DNA of 64,000 bases from Candidatus Latescibacterota bacterium (GTDB taxonomy: Bacteria; Latescibacterota; UBA2968; UBA8231), in contig JAJEIO010000006.1 of NCBI GenBank assembly GCA_022827835.1, forward strand, positions 1 through 64,000. The letters run 5' to 3'. The notes beneath the pieces were generated by a model. It was not told the origin of the DNA and did not search any database. It saw nothing but the letters and a program-made list of their open reading frames with translations. The position numbers and the translations under genes were made by a program. The first letter of the stretch is position 1; the number at the start of each line of letters is the position of its first letter. Below, in pieces: positions 26,994 through 35,045 of this stretch.

Positions 26994-27084
26994 GCATAAC
27001 AGGTCCACTGACGACTCCGGCTGCTACGTGGCCTCCGCGCGACCCGGCTGATGCCGAGTTGTGCTAGTGGTCAAGACGTTAGGC
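26994..27084 (+). other. attC-like recombination site
   Basis: A 91-base imperfect palindrome running from GCATAAC (26994-27000) to GTTAGGC (27078-27084). Inside, CCACT pairs with AGTGG and ACTCCGGC pairs with GCCGAGT with one extrahelical base, as expected for folded attC sites. A second GTTAGGCG follows at 27171, just before the AbiTii gene. Length and end motifs fit integron attC sites (57-141 bases, RYYYAAC...GTTRRRY), although the left end deviates at one position. Confidence 0.6.
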
Positions 27085-27187
27085 GGCATGGAACAAAACG
27101 CGTTGACATTTTTTCGGTGTATTTTCCGATCGACAGAGATACACTGCATTGCAGCATAATCAAATCAAGAGTTAGGCGAAGAAAAAA

Positions 27188-28333
27188 ATGACTACAGGAA
27201 TCCACGAGCAATGTCTATCACTCTCTAGAGAAGCCATTGAGGCTATCCAAAGCGGTAAGGAAGGTTCAGCATCGCTTGCGGTTCGAAAGATCGAGCTTTG
27301 CGCACAACTCTTGGACAATAAGCCTCTACAACGTTGGGCGAAATTCACTCTCGGTGGATATAAATTTAACCTACCGATCGCTGAAGATATGAACCAAGAA
27401 TATGTGGATAAGGTGGTTCAGAAAATTCAAGAATTAAAAATACCCCTTTCATATGATGAGATTAGGTATCGCTTGGGAGAATCAGGCGGAGGATTCAATA
27501 GTATCGAATTTGTTGAACATTTAATGACACGCTTGAACCGCGAAAAGCGGGGAACTGACAGAACACATTATCGAAACAATCTCCAGCAAGTAATCGTCGC
27601 TACTTCAAATGCTGCCCATCTCCATGCTACCGGAATATTTAAGCGGTTAAGTTTCGGAGAGATACCAAGCAGACAATTCAATACGATTCGTGACAGGGTC
27701 GACAACTTGCTTCTCGACCTTTGTCCCGAAGCGATTGAGAAATTCATGGTCGCCTACGAACAGCTCGCGTCTTCTTCTGCGGAAAATTGGTCCCACGCCC
27801 TCACAGCGGCACGACGTATCTTTAAATCTGTCGCCGATTCACTTTACCCTCCGAGAGAGACACCAGAAGGAGCGAGAAAACTTGGTGAAGATCAATATAT
27901 CAACCGACTCTGGGCTTTCCTTGACGAGAATGCGGTAGCAGGTTCGGACAAAGATTTAGCCAAAGCTCACATTGACTATATGGGCGCGTTCCTACAGAAA
28001 CTCAACGATAAGGCATCGAAAGGGGTTCATGCTGAGGTGTCCTATGAGGAAGCAGTTCGTGCCGTTTTGTATACCTATCTGACATTAGGTGACCTTCTTG
28101 AGTTTGCAGGAAAGGGATTGAAGAAGGCTGTTGAGCAAAGTGGTAAAGTAAATATTAACGATACTTCTCTGGAAAATCTTGTGAAAATACCTGGGATTTC
28201 GAACATATTGGCAAAGGAAATAGTCAAGCGCCGTGTGAAGAGGAAGTTTAAGTCTCTAGAAGAACTGACAACCTTCAAGGGAGTCGGGATGAAAACAATT
28301 GAGAAAATGCGAGAGCACTGCGTCGCTTACTAA
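27188..28333 (+). CDS. AbiTii-like protein with C-terminal helix-hairpin-helix domain
   Basis: A 381-residue protein. The N-terminus (about 5-60: CLSLSREAIEAIQSGKEGSA, then LQRWAKFTLGGY) resembles the AbiTii domain found in abortive-infection and other phage-defence proteins. The middle (about 130-290) is helical with no known family. The C-terminus (about 320-380: NINDTSLENLVKIPGISNIL and FKGVGMKTIEKM) holds two helix-hairpin-helix motifs of the ComEA type that bind DNA non-specifically. It has an AT-rich, low-GC composition unlike the flanking catabolic genes. A DNA-linked defence role is inference from the two domains and from its place directly after an attC-like site. Confidence 0.65.
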   Translation: MTTGIHEQCLSLSREAIEAIQSGKEGSASLAVRKIELCAQLLDNKPLQRWAKFTLGGYKFNLPIAEDMNQEYVDKVVQKIQELKIPLSYDEIRYRLGESGGGFNSIEFVEHLMTRLNREKRGTDRTHYRNNLQQVIVATSNAAHLHATGIFKRLSFGEIPSRQFNTIRDRVDNLLLDLCPEAIEKFMVAYEQLASSSAENWSHALTAARRIFKSVADSLYPPRETPEGARKLGEDQYINRLWAFLDENAVAGSDKDLAKAHIDYMGAFLQKLNDKASKGVHAEVSYEEAVRAVLYTYLTLGDLLEFAGKGLKKAVEQSGKVNINDTSLENLVKIPGISNILAKEIVKRRVKRKFKSLEELTTFKGVGMKTIEKMREHCVAY

Positions 28334-28394
28334 ATATCTAGTAATCAAATCCGTTACACGCCATCAATTAGGTTCGTAGACTCCTAAACTATCT

Positions 28395-28838
28395 GTGAAG
28401 GTATTAGGCAGAGCGGTCAGGAGATCCCAAGAGAAAGACCAGCTAGATAGCGTCAGATGTTTCCACGAAGTGTTCCAGGCATACATGGAGCGCACACCTA
28501 CGGCAAAGGTGCCGGCGGAAATAAGCCAAGGGCGTATCCAGATGTTTTTGGAGGAGCTAGACGAGTATCGAGCGGCCGTACATAACCACGACATCGTCGA
28601 GATCGCCGACGCCCTCACAGACATGCTTTACGTATTGCTGGGTACGTTCATCACGCATGGTCTGCAGGACATTGCCGAAGAGCTCTTTGCTGCAGTCCAC
28701 CGCAGCAACATGAGCAAGCTAGATGAGCAGGGTAAGCCGATATTCAGGCAGGACGGCAAAGTGTTGAAGTCAAATCAATTTTCAGATCCAGATTTGCGCT
28801 CGATCATAGCGGAAATTGGTCAAGTTGAGTCAGGATGA
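28395..28838 (+). CDS. MazG/HisE-like nucleotide pyrophosphohydrolase
   Basis: A 147-residue all-alpha protein starting at GTG 28395. It shows the EExxE...ExxD metal-binding pattern of the MazG/phosphoribosyl-ATP pyrophosphohydrolase superfamily: EELDEYRAAV (about 54-63) and EIADALTDMLY (about 70-80), followed by NMSKLDEQGKPIFRQDGKV, a tail common in phage and cassette members. Such enzymes hydrolyse NTPs or modified nucleotides to monophosphates, and may act against (p)ppGpp-linked stress or phage nucleotide pools. No specific substrate can be given. Confidence 0.75.
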   Translation: MKVLGRAVRRSQEKDQLDSVRCFHEVFQAYMERTPTAKVPAEISQGRIQMFLEELDEYRAAVHNHDIVEIADALTDMLYVLLGTFITHGLQDIAEELFAAVHRSNMSKLDEQGKPIFRQDGKVLKSNQFSDPDLRSIIAEIGQVESG

Positions 28839-28889
28839 ATGACTTGATATTTGTGTTGCTTATATTCTTAAAGACATGGAGGTCACAGA

Positions 28890-29114
28890 ATGAATGAACG
28901 AATCATAATCGATCCCTCAATCCGTCATGGCAAGCCGGTGGTTCGGGGGACCCGAGTGCCAGTGCACCGAATTATTGGGAGCCTTGCAGGTGGGGCAACC
29001 CCAGAAGAAGTCTGTGAAGAATATGGCATTATCGACGCAGATATACGGGCCGCTCTTGAGTACGCGGAGGAACTCGTGGAAGCAGAAGAAACTCATCCTC
29101 TACCTGCGTCCTAA
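28890..29114 (+). CDS. DUF433 antitoxin
   Basis: A 74-residue protein matching the DUF433 family: an IIIDPSIRHGKPVVRGTRVP start and GATPEEVCEEYGI, the HTH-like core. DUF433 proteins are the antitoxins of PIN-like DUF5615 toxins, and the next gene, 6 bases downstream, is such a toxin. AGGTCAC precedes the ATG. A truncated second copy of the C-terminus (EELVEAEEAHPLPAS) occurs at 36128-36244. Confidence 0.85.
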   Translation: MNERIIIDPSIRHGKPVVRGTRVPVHRIIGSLAGGATPEEVCEEYGIIDADIRAALEYAEELVEAEETHPLPAS

Positions 29115-29120
29115 GCCGGT

Positions 29121-29483
29121 TTGCAATTCATCATCGACGCTGATCTTCCTCGCACTGTAGCCGGTGTGATCGCCGATTTCGGACACGAGTCGATTGACGT
29201 TCGGGATATAGGCATGGCGGCCTCCAGTGACGAGGAGATTGCGGAATATGCGCGTTTGAGAGGGCTATGTCTGCTAACTGGCGACTTGGGTTTCGGGGAT
29301 GTCCGGCGATACCCTCCGTCAAGGTATGTTGGCATCGTAGTCTTGCGTTTACCTCGACACGCAACGACTCCCTTCATACTACGGCTTCTTTCTTCGTTCC
29401 TCCGACGAGAAGAGATACTGTCAAGGCTTGAGGGCAAACTCGCAATAGTAGAATCGGGCCGCGTTCGACTGCGAACGCGGTGA
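29121..29483 (+). CDS. DUF5615 PIN-like toxin
   Basis: A 120-residue protein starting at TTG 29121, with the DUF5615/Mut7-C-like PIN signature: IIDADLPRTV (metal-binding Asp), DVRDIGMAASSDEEI, and CLLTGDLGFGDV with a second Asp. It is expected to be a ribonuclease toxin neutralised by the DUF433 partner. An in-frame deleted copy that keeps only the first four residues and the last 25 lies at 36251-36340. The downstream bases GATTTGCGCTGCG recur after that copy and in the attC-like site at 40141. Confidence 0.8.
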   Translation: MQFIIDADLPRTVAGVIADFGHESIDVRDIGMAASSDEEIAEYARLRGLCLLTGDLGFGDVRRYPPSRYVGIVVLRLPRHATTPFILRLLSSFLRREEILSRLEGKLAIVESGRVRLRTR

Positions 29484-29576
29484 GATTTGCGCTGCGCGGC
29501 CTACACCGCTTGGCCTATAGGCACCATCTACGCCTTGGCTTCGGCAACCCACCTCATAGGCATTCCGAAACCCATG

Positions 29577-30365
29577 ACGACAGCACTTGATTCAACGAAC
29601 AGTCCAGAGCTTGTAGCAAGGCTGGAAGAGGCGGCGCTGAACGGGCTACCCGCGCTGCAAACAGAGTTCTACGACGGCTGGATCGTTCGAATGGCTGAGG
29701 GATACAGTCGCCGTGCCAACTGTGTCGTCCCGCTGTATGAATCCACAATCCCGCTCCAGGAGAAGCTGGTTCATTGTGAAGCGGCGTACGCACGGGTATC
29801 GCAACCTTGCCTTTTCAAGATTTTTCCTGCCTGTCAACCTAGGAATTTGGACGAGACCTTGGCGCAGCTTCAGTACGCTAGAGACGCCGATACACTGGTT
29901 CAAACCATGCGGCTTGAGGCCAGTCCCGCCAGTTCCTCTGCCATATCGCTATACGAATGTGCAACCGATGAGTGGCTCGAAACCTGGAGCCGTCTGTCCG
30001 GTCGCAACCAGCACTCTGACATATTGCGCAGTTTGCTCAACGCGATCTCCACTCCTTCGGCCTATGTTATCGCCCGGACTGCTGGCCAATCCGTAGGCTG
30101 CGCCCGCGCCGTTGTTTCAGGCTCAATCTTGGGGCTCTTTGATTTGATGGTTGATCCCAAGCATCGGGGTCAGGGCTTCGGTCGTGGGCTCCTTGAGGCA
30201 CGCCTCAACTGGGGATTTGAGCAAGGGGCACATCTGGCATACCTACAGGTGATGGCAAACAACGAGCCGGCTCTGGCTCTGCAACGCAAATATGGTTTCA
30301 GCGAGTCGTACCGGTATTGGTATCGAGTGCAACCCTCCTCTGATCTGGAGGACGGAAACTGTTGA
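29577..30365 (+). CDS. GNAT N-acetyltransferase with N-terminal extension
   Basis: A 262-residue acetyltransferase. The C-terminal GNAT domain has the acetyl-CoA loop DPKHRGQGFGRGLL (about 197-210) and the MANNEPALALQRKYGF end. The N-terminal half (about 1-130) resembles the diverged GNAT-like domain of two-domain acetyltransferases. The frame is open to 29487, but the ATG at 29577 starts the conserved part, and the sequence between looks like a degenerate attC site. Acceptor molecule unknown. Confidence 0.75.
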   Translation, partial: TTALDSTNSPELVARLEEAALNGLPALQTEFYDGWIVRMAEGYSRRANCVVPLYESTIPLQEKLVHCEAAYARVSQPCLFKIFPACQPRNLDETLAQLQYARDADTLVQTMRLEASPASSSAISLYECATDEWLETWSRLSGRNQHSDILRSLLNAISTPSAYVIARTAGQSVGCARAVVSGSILGLFDLMVDPKHRGQGFGRGLLEARLNWGFEQGAHLAYLQVMANNEPALALQRKYGFSESYRYWYRVQPSSDLEDGNC

Positions 30366-30490
30366 GATTGCAAGGGGTTACGTAGAATACTCCAGCCTCG
30401 CGGTATAGGTTGCGACTGTTTACAAGGATACATACCTTCGGGTCAAATAAGGGCCATTACCTGAACCAATTGTTCGAGAACAAGCGGTTA
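30365..30490 (+). repeat. ~125-bp intergenic repeat, copy 2
   Basis: It starts directly at the stop codon of the acetyltransferase gene and lacks the left 10 bases of other copies. Shared blocks are GGGGTTACGTAGAATACTCC, GGTTGCGACTGT, ATACATACCTTCGGGTC and ATAAGGGCCATTACC. The terminal hairpin is weaker here (CTGAAC-CAATT-GTTCGAG). The gap to the next gene (30565) otherwise holds nothing recognisable. Confidence 0.7.
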
Positions 30491-30564
30491 TCGACAACGG
30501 AATAAAACTGTTTCAAGTTAGAGGACGCTTACGGAGAATTTGAAAATCATGGAGATATCGAAGA

Positions 30565-30876
30565 TTGAAAATCGTCCGATCGCACAATAGCGTCCCTATT
30601 CGCCTAACAGAGGAGCGATGGCAGCATATTGTGCGGAGACACCCTGAAATGGCGACCTCCCAAGAAAGCATCTTGGAGACTATATCCCAACCCACTCAGA
30701 TCCAGGAAGGCGATTATGGCACACTCATGGCCATTCGCTTCTATGCGAAAACGCCATTGACGAGTAAATATCTAATCGCAGTTTATCGAGAAGTGCAACC
30801 GGACGATGGTTTTGTTTTAACTGCTTATTGGGCCAGTCGTCTATCGAATAGGAGAAACGTCTTATGGAAGTCCTAA
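30565..30876 (+). CDS. Small RelE/Barnase-fold-like nuclease candidate paired with DUF2283
   Basis: A 103-residue protein starting at TTG 30565: RLTEERWQHIVRRHPEM near the N-terminus and AIRFYAKTPLTSKYLIAVYR in the middle. Proteins of this type are widespread in cyanobacteria and uncultivated phyla, nearly always just upstream of a DUF2283 gene, as here (13-base overlap). The pattern suggests a toxin-antitoxin pair with a PBECR/RelE-like nuclease; this is an inference from gene pairing and from conserved H, R and Y residues, not from proven activity. Confidence 0.6.
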   Translation: MKIVRSHNSVPIRLTEERWQHIVRRHPEMATSQESILETISQPTQIQEGDYGTLMAIRFYAKTPLTSKYLIAVYREVQPDDGFVLTAYWASRLSNRRNVLWKS

Positions 30877-31091
30877 AAATACTAGACAAACCAGATACGA
30901 TTGATTGGGAATACGATGAAGAAGCGGATGTCCTTTACCTTTCCGTCGGAACGCCCAAACCGGCTGTGGGTGTTGATATCGGTGAAGGGGTTGTCGTCCG
31001 CTATGATGAGGTCAACAATGAAGTGGTCGGCCTTACGGTATTGGGCTTACGCGAGCGCGTAATAAAAGAAATAGCTGAATCTTCAGGCTAA
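30864..31091 (+). CDS. DUF2283 protein, putative antitoxin
   Basis: A 75-residue DUF2283 family protein: YDEEADVLYLSVGTPKPAV followed by GVVVRYDEVNNEVVGLTVLG, the two halves of the family signature. It overlaps the upstream small nuclease-like gene by 13 bases, so translation is coupled. DUF2283 proteins are often found with small toxins. The gene at 34189 is a weaker relative. Confidence 0.85.
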   Translation: MEVLKILDKPDTIDWEYDEEADVLYLSVGTPKPAVGVDIGEGVVVRYDEVNNEVVGLTVLGLRERVIKEIAESSG

Positions 31092-31203
31092 AGTGCCGTA
31101 GGATTCCACTATCGATAACATTGCACCCCTAGCTACGGCGGCTTGGCCTTTGGCAACCTACACCTACGCTGACGAAAATACCGAAACGAAGCAGGCAACG
31201 AAG

Positions 31204-31731
31204 ATGGATACAGCTTTGCTCATAATTGATGCGCAAGTGAACATGTGGGAGAGCGAGTATTCGCTTCACTCCGGTGAACAACTCCTTGCTAAACTTGGAA
31301 CTCTAATCACAAATGCTAGAAGAGTAGGCATATTGGTCATCCACATCCAGAATAATGGAGGACCGGGAGATCCTGACGAACCGGGAACAAAGGGATGGGA
31401 GATACATCCAAAACTTACCCCCGCAGATGGGGAGATTGTCGTTCAGAAAGACCAGCCCAGTGCTTTTCAGAACACGAATCTTCTCCAGATTCTCCGCGAT
31501 AGAGGTATTGGGAATCTTATTATCGTGGGCATGCAGACAGAAATGTGCGTAAAAGCCAATTGCGTGAGCGCGGTCCAAAATGACTACAATGTGATCCTTG
31601 TTGAAGATGCTCATAGTACCTTCGACCGTGATTCAGAAACGGCTGCCCAGATAATAGAAAGACACAACAAGGAGCTTGACTCATTGGTTAATCTGAAGAA
31701 AATGAAAGATCTGCCTTTTGTGTCTCCTTGA
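31204..31731 (+). CDS. Isochorismatase-family cysteine hydrolase
   Basis: A 175-residue hydrolase with the family triad: Asp in LLIIDAQVNM (about 9), Lys in VVQKDQPSAF (about 81) and Cys in GMQTEMCVKANC (about 116). The ATG at 31204 (MDTALLIIDAQ) is the typical family start; the open frame extends to TTG 31150 through a sequence resembling a degenerate attC site. Members hydrolyse isochorismate, nicotinamide or ureido compounds; the substrate is not predictable. Confidence 0.85.
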   Translation: MDTALLIIDAQVNMWESEYSLHSGEQLLAKLGTLITNARRVGILVIHIQNNGGPGDPDEPGTKGWEIHPKLTPADGEIVVQKDQPSAFQNTNLLQILRDRGIGNLIIVGMQTEMCVKANCVSAVQNDYNVILVEDAHSTFDRDSETAAQIIERHNKELDSLVNLKKMKDLPFVSP

Positions 31732-31886
31732 AATTTCCGTATGACGGATCGAAATACGTGGAATTGAGTGGGTATCCGCCGCGAGTTTGCTCCAAAGAAA
31801 TATGTCTTCGTTGAAGATGCAAGTTAGAACTATTCCGTCTTCGAGTTCAGATGCACGTCGGGGTATTTCGCACAATGGAGAGATAG

Positions 31887-33023
31887 TTGAGTTCGTCCCA
31901 AGATCAAACCGCCGCGTTCATTCGTGATCACGATGCACAGGGAGAGCACCGCTGTGGATCTGATGTCGATATGGCTTCTGCTCATTGGTTGGCCAGTTCG
32001 ATAGAGAGCTTCGGTGCCGAACCGAATCTGATCGGCTTCGACATGACTCGAGTTAATCAGGAGGTAGGACAGCTAGCGATCGACGGCGAGGTGTTTGAAG
32101 GATCCATCCAGTATGATGGTGGCCAGACGTCCAGCGAGGGAGTTTCAGGGACGATGGGGCGGCTCGGCTCACACCATCCAGTTGGAGTTCGTCTCCCTGA
32201 GCACTCTGCATCTGCTCTTATGGAGGCGCGGCAATCTGGGGAGCATGTGGCTATCATATCTGTGGCGCGGCAAAGCAAGTACGCCGAGAAAGGCATGGCA
32301 CTACCGAATGCCCCTGCGTTCGACAGTCCGTTTGGGCCACCCGTACTCCATCTGCCACCGGAAGCTGTCGTGCGCATTGAAGCGCTTATCGGAGCCGAGA
32401 CACACTTCGTGGCCAGTGCCAGCAGGACGCCGACCCAAGCCTTCAACGTCGAGGCCAGGATACGTGGTTCAGACGCAAACCTAGCCCCTCTCGTCGTGCT
32501 AACCGCCCGCAGCGGTTGGTGGCAGTGCGCTTCAGAACGCGGGACCGGACTAGCAGTGTGGCTCAATTCACTCGGAGCGGTTCAGTCAGCGCGCTGCCGT
32601 AGGGACGTTCGGTTCATTGCCACGACCGGGCATGAGCTGGGCTACATCGGACTCAAGTATGCCATGAAATCCTTGGATGACTCGGAGATTGCGGCCTCAA
32701 CCTGGATTCACATTGGTGCGAGTATCGGTGCTGCATTCGGTGCATGTCTCTGGCTACAGGCTTCGGACACCGACCTGGCGACGATGGCGGAGAACGAGCT
32801 TCGGGATGCTGGGGCTTCATTGGATCGCAAGCGTCCCGTAGGCGATCCGCCAACAGGCGAAGCCTCGTCAATCTTCAAACATCGCGCTCGCTATGTCTCG
32901 GTGCTTAGTCCCAATGCCTTGTTGCGCCACCAAGCAGATAGGTGGCCCGAGGCCGTGGACATAGGCAGAACCGAGCCGATAGGGCAAGCGATCGCTCAAA
33001 TGTGCATCAGCGCGGCTAACTAG
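31887..33023 (+). CDS. M28-peptidase-like protein lacking most zinc ligands
   Basis: A 378-residue protein that follows the layout of M28/PA-domain aminopeptidases: an N-terminal helix pair (GSDVDMASAHWLASSIESFG, as in 'GTxGxxxAAxWLxxxLxxxG'), a PA-like insert (about 80-165) and a core with PLVVLTARSGWWQCASERGTG and FIATTGHELGYIGLKYA. In active enzymes the positions of ARSGWW and SERGTG hold HxDS and GAxDNxSG zinc ligands; here only the catalytic-type Glu in GHELG remains. It is therefore probably a non-catalytic homologue or uses another mechanism. The start TTG 31887 is uncertain. Confidence 0.6.
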   Translation: MSSSQDQTAAFIRDHDAQGEHRCGSDVDMASAHWLASSIESFGAEPNLIGFDMTRVNQEVGQLAIDGEVFEGSIQYDGGQTSSEGVSGTMGRLGSHHPVGVRLPEHSASALMEARQSGEHVAIISVARQSKYAEKGMALPNAPAFDSPFGPPVLHLPPEAVVRIEALIGAETHFVASASRTPTQAFNVEARIRGSDANLAPLVVLTARSGWWQCASERGTGLAVWLNSLGAVQSARCRRDVRFIATTGHELGYIGLKYAMKSLDDSEIAASTWIHIGASIGAAFGACLWLQASDTDLATMAENELRDAGASLDRKRPVGDPPTGEASSIFKHRARYVSVLSPNALLRHQADRWPEAVDIGRTEPIGQAIAQMCISAAN

Positions 33024-33042
33024 TATTGAGGCGTGACACGGT

Positions 33043-34170
33043 ATGACGAAGTTATTCGCAGCCGGCGAGCCACGGCCCCCCTTTACCCCCGGTCTTGACC
33101 TTGCCGAAGGATTCTTTACGGACTTGGTGCGCCCGATGCTTGAGGCACACTTACCGGATATGCGCTACTCGGCCGCCGTCCTCGCTGGTGGATCGGATGT
33201 GTTGGGATTCGATACAGAGATGTCCATGGACCACGACTGGGGGCCGCGGGTCATGCTCTTCCTAGAGCGGGAAGACTTCGCGACACGGCCCCAGGCAATT
33301 CGAGCGCTTGCCATGGAGCATTTACCCCTCGCGTACAGGGGCTACCCGCTGCGCATCTATGCCCATGAGGTCCGGGATATCGGGGCGCGGCTTCGGCAGA
33401 GGCCGAACGATCCCGGACTCGAGCCGAGGATCGAGATCTATACGATTCATGACTTTTTCCAGAAACAGCTCGGAGTTGACCCAGACAAGCCCTTGTCGGC
33501 GGCTGACTGGCTGACGATGACCCACCACCGGCTTCGCTCCATGGGCGACGGGCGCGTCTTCCACGACGACGTGGGGATCCAGACCGTGCGCGACCGTTTC
33601 TGCTGGTACCCGCACGACGTCTGGCTCTATGTTCTTGCTTCGTGCTGGCTCCGGATCAACGAAGACGAAACCCTGACGGGGAGGGCAGGAAGCGCGGGTG
33701 ACCATCTGGGATCGGCGGTCATCGCCTGGCACCTCATCCGCGACATGATGCGTCTGGCTTTCCTAATGGAGCGCTCCTATCCCCCGTACCCGAAATGGCT
33801 CGGCTCGGCATTCGCGCAGTTACAGTGCGCTCCCACACTTCTCCCGTTACTGGAGCGCGTCGGCACCGCCTCGGACTGGAGGGAACGCGACGGAGCCCTT
33901 GCCACGGTCTATCGCAAGCTTGCGGAAATGCACAATGCACTCGAACTCACGCCTTCGGTCCCTTGCGAGCCTATGCGTCGGGGGGAACGCCCCTTCACAA
34001 TCAGCCAGGCGGGGACGATTGCGAATGCCTTGCGGAGGGAAATCCACGATCCGTCTGTCCATGCGATAGCCGAAAGGTGGATGATCGGTAGCATCGATTT
34101 ATTCAACGACAACCACATGTTAGACGATGATCCGGCACAGAGGCCGCTACTATTAAAGCTTTATGAGTGA
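33043..34170 (+). CDS. DUF4037 nucleotidyltransferase-like protein
   Basis: A 375-residue protein with the DUF4037 signature: LAGGSDVLGFDTEMSMDHDW, then GPRVMLFL (about 48-75), an NTase-like GS...D.D arrangement, and a helical C-terminal domain (about 165-370) with RDRFCWYPHDVWLYVLASCW. Proteins of this family resemble kanamycin-nucleotidyltransferase-type enzymes; no reaction is established. It starts 19 bases after the M28-like gene and could be coupled to it. Higher GC than neighbours suggests a different source. Confidence 0.75.
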   Translation: MTKLFAAGEPRPPFTPGLDLAEGFFTDLVRPMLEAHLPDMRYSAAVLAGGSDVLGFDTEMSMDHDWGPRVMLFLEREDFATRPQAIRALAMEHLPLAYRGYPLRIYAHEVRDIGARLRQRPNDPGLEPRIEIYTIHDFFQKQLGVDPDKPLSAADWLTMTHHRLRSMGDGRVFHDDVGIQTVRDRFCWYPHDVWLYVLASCWLRINEDETLTGRAGSAGDHLGSAVIAWHLIRDMMRLAFLMERSYPPYPKWLGSAFAQLQCAPTLLPLLERVGTASDWRERDGALATVYRKLAEMHNALELTPSVPCEPMRRGERPFTISQAGTIANALRREIHDPSVHAIAERWMIGSIDLFNDNHMLDDDPAQRPLLLKLYE

Positions 34171-34188
34171 TCATGCGTACGACAAATT

Positions 34189-34458
34189 ATGCGAGAACAC
34201 TATTTGGAAATTACCTACTGTAAAGGGAAGCCCTTAGCCGCATATCTGTACTTATCGGCTGCTTCGGGTGTGAAAAGTGTACGAACAGAGTCGAGAGATG
34301 CAGGTTTATTAGTGGATTTTGGCCCTGAAGATCAACCCATTGGTTTAGAAATCACGGCACCAGAGCAGATGACGGCGGCTCAGATCAACGAGGTTTTACG
34401 CAGCCTTGATCTTTCTCCTATGAAAGAGGAGGACTTATCTCCGCTTGAAGCCGTGTGA
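34189..34458 (+). CDS. DUF2283-like small protein
   Basis: An 89-residue protein. The second half (LLVDFGPEDQPIGLEITAPE) matches the C-terminal strand pair of DUF2283 proteins, while the first half (EITYCKGKPLAAYLYLS) replaces the usual YDxxADxLYI strand. It is likely an antitoxin-like or regulatory protein. It lies 18 bases after the DUF4037 gene and before repeat copy 3. No partner toxin is seen next to it. Confidence 0.6.
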   Translation: MREHYLEITYCKGKPLAAYLYLSAASGVKSVRTESRDAGLLVDFGPEDQPIGLEITAPEQMTAAQINEVLRSLDLSPMKEEDLSPLEAV

Positions 34459-34484
34459 TTTCTTAACTGCGGCGCTGCCTCATA

Positions 34485-34616
34485 CTATCTCAAGTTATTA
34501 CAATGAGTTACGTAGAATATTCCAATCTTGCGATCTTGGTTGCGACTGTTCACACTGATACATACCTTCGGGTCAGATAAGGGCCATTATCCGAACCAAT
34601 TGTTCGGGTACAAGCA
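34485..34616 (+). repeat. ~125-bp intergenic repeat, copy 3
   Basis: It starts CTATCTCAAGTTATTACAAT and has the blocks GTTACGTAGAATATTCC, TTGGTTGCGACTGTTCACAC, ATACATACCTTCGGGTCAGA and TAAGGGCCATTATCC. It ends with hairpin CCGAAC-CAATT-GTTCGG. It is 27 bases downstream of the preceding stop codon. Confidence 0.72.
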
Positions 34617-34731
34617 GTATATGCGCCAGTAGGGGCGGCATTCCAGCGGGATACACTTCACCCGCCGTCGTAGTGACGGCCTATCGTCCCAATAGACAGG
34701 ATTGGGACGAAGGTTTCATCAGGAGGCGAAC

Positions 34732-34947
34732 ATGACGAGCAGAGGGACTACGAAACTAGTGCGCGCAGGGGAATATGCTGCGGAGGTGGAGGTGGAGTTG
34801 ATCGATGGGGACGCCGGATGGCCGCCCTACCTTTCAGTTAGGGACGCTGAAAAACTGGATGACGTTCGTGAGGCTCTAAGGGAAGGAGACCTGGAACACG
34901 CGGCTCGGATGTCTCGGGTATTTCGCTTGACCCCGATTGAGGCGTGA
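34732..34947 (+). CDS. Small antitoxin-like protein
   Basis: A 71-residue acidic protein: GEYAAEVEVELIDGDAGWPP and a helix KLDDVREALREGDLEHAARM, ending RVFRLTPIEA. This arrangement is common in small conserved proteins of uncultivated bacteria and cyanobacteria that precede small toxins. AGGAGG lies 6 bases before the ATG. A 33-codon reading frame overlaps its end and may be a toxin remnant. Confidence 0.6.
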   Translation: MTSRGTTKLVRAGEYAAEVEVELIDGDAGWPPYLSVRDAEKLDDVREALREGDLEHAARMSRVFRLTPIEA

Positions 34948-35045
34948 AGCACCTCATATTTCTGAAGGACATTCTTCATCATCCAAAGGATGAATATGCT
35001 AGGCAGCACGTATCCCCCGCGTTTGCATCCTCGGAATTACCCTAA
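34944..35045 (+). CDS. Possible remnant toxin reading frame after the antitoxin-like gene
   Basis: A GTG at 34944 overlaps the stop of the preceding gene (GTGA) and opens 33 codons: VKHLIFLKDILHHPKDEYAR, then QHVSPAFASSELP, and a TAA. The coupling is typical for a toxin partner, but the product is very short and unrecognised, so it may be a truncated gene. The next gene (ATG 35045) starts on the last base of its stop codon. Confidence 0.25.
   Translation: MKHLIFLKDILHHPKDEYARQHVSPAFASSELP

Noticed and set aside
34485-34616. The ~125-bp repeats as standard attC sites
   Set aside because: Their two ends are not complementary and they do not fold into one long bulged stem; only the right-hand 17-19 bases form a hairpin.
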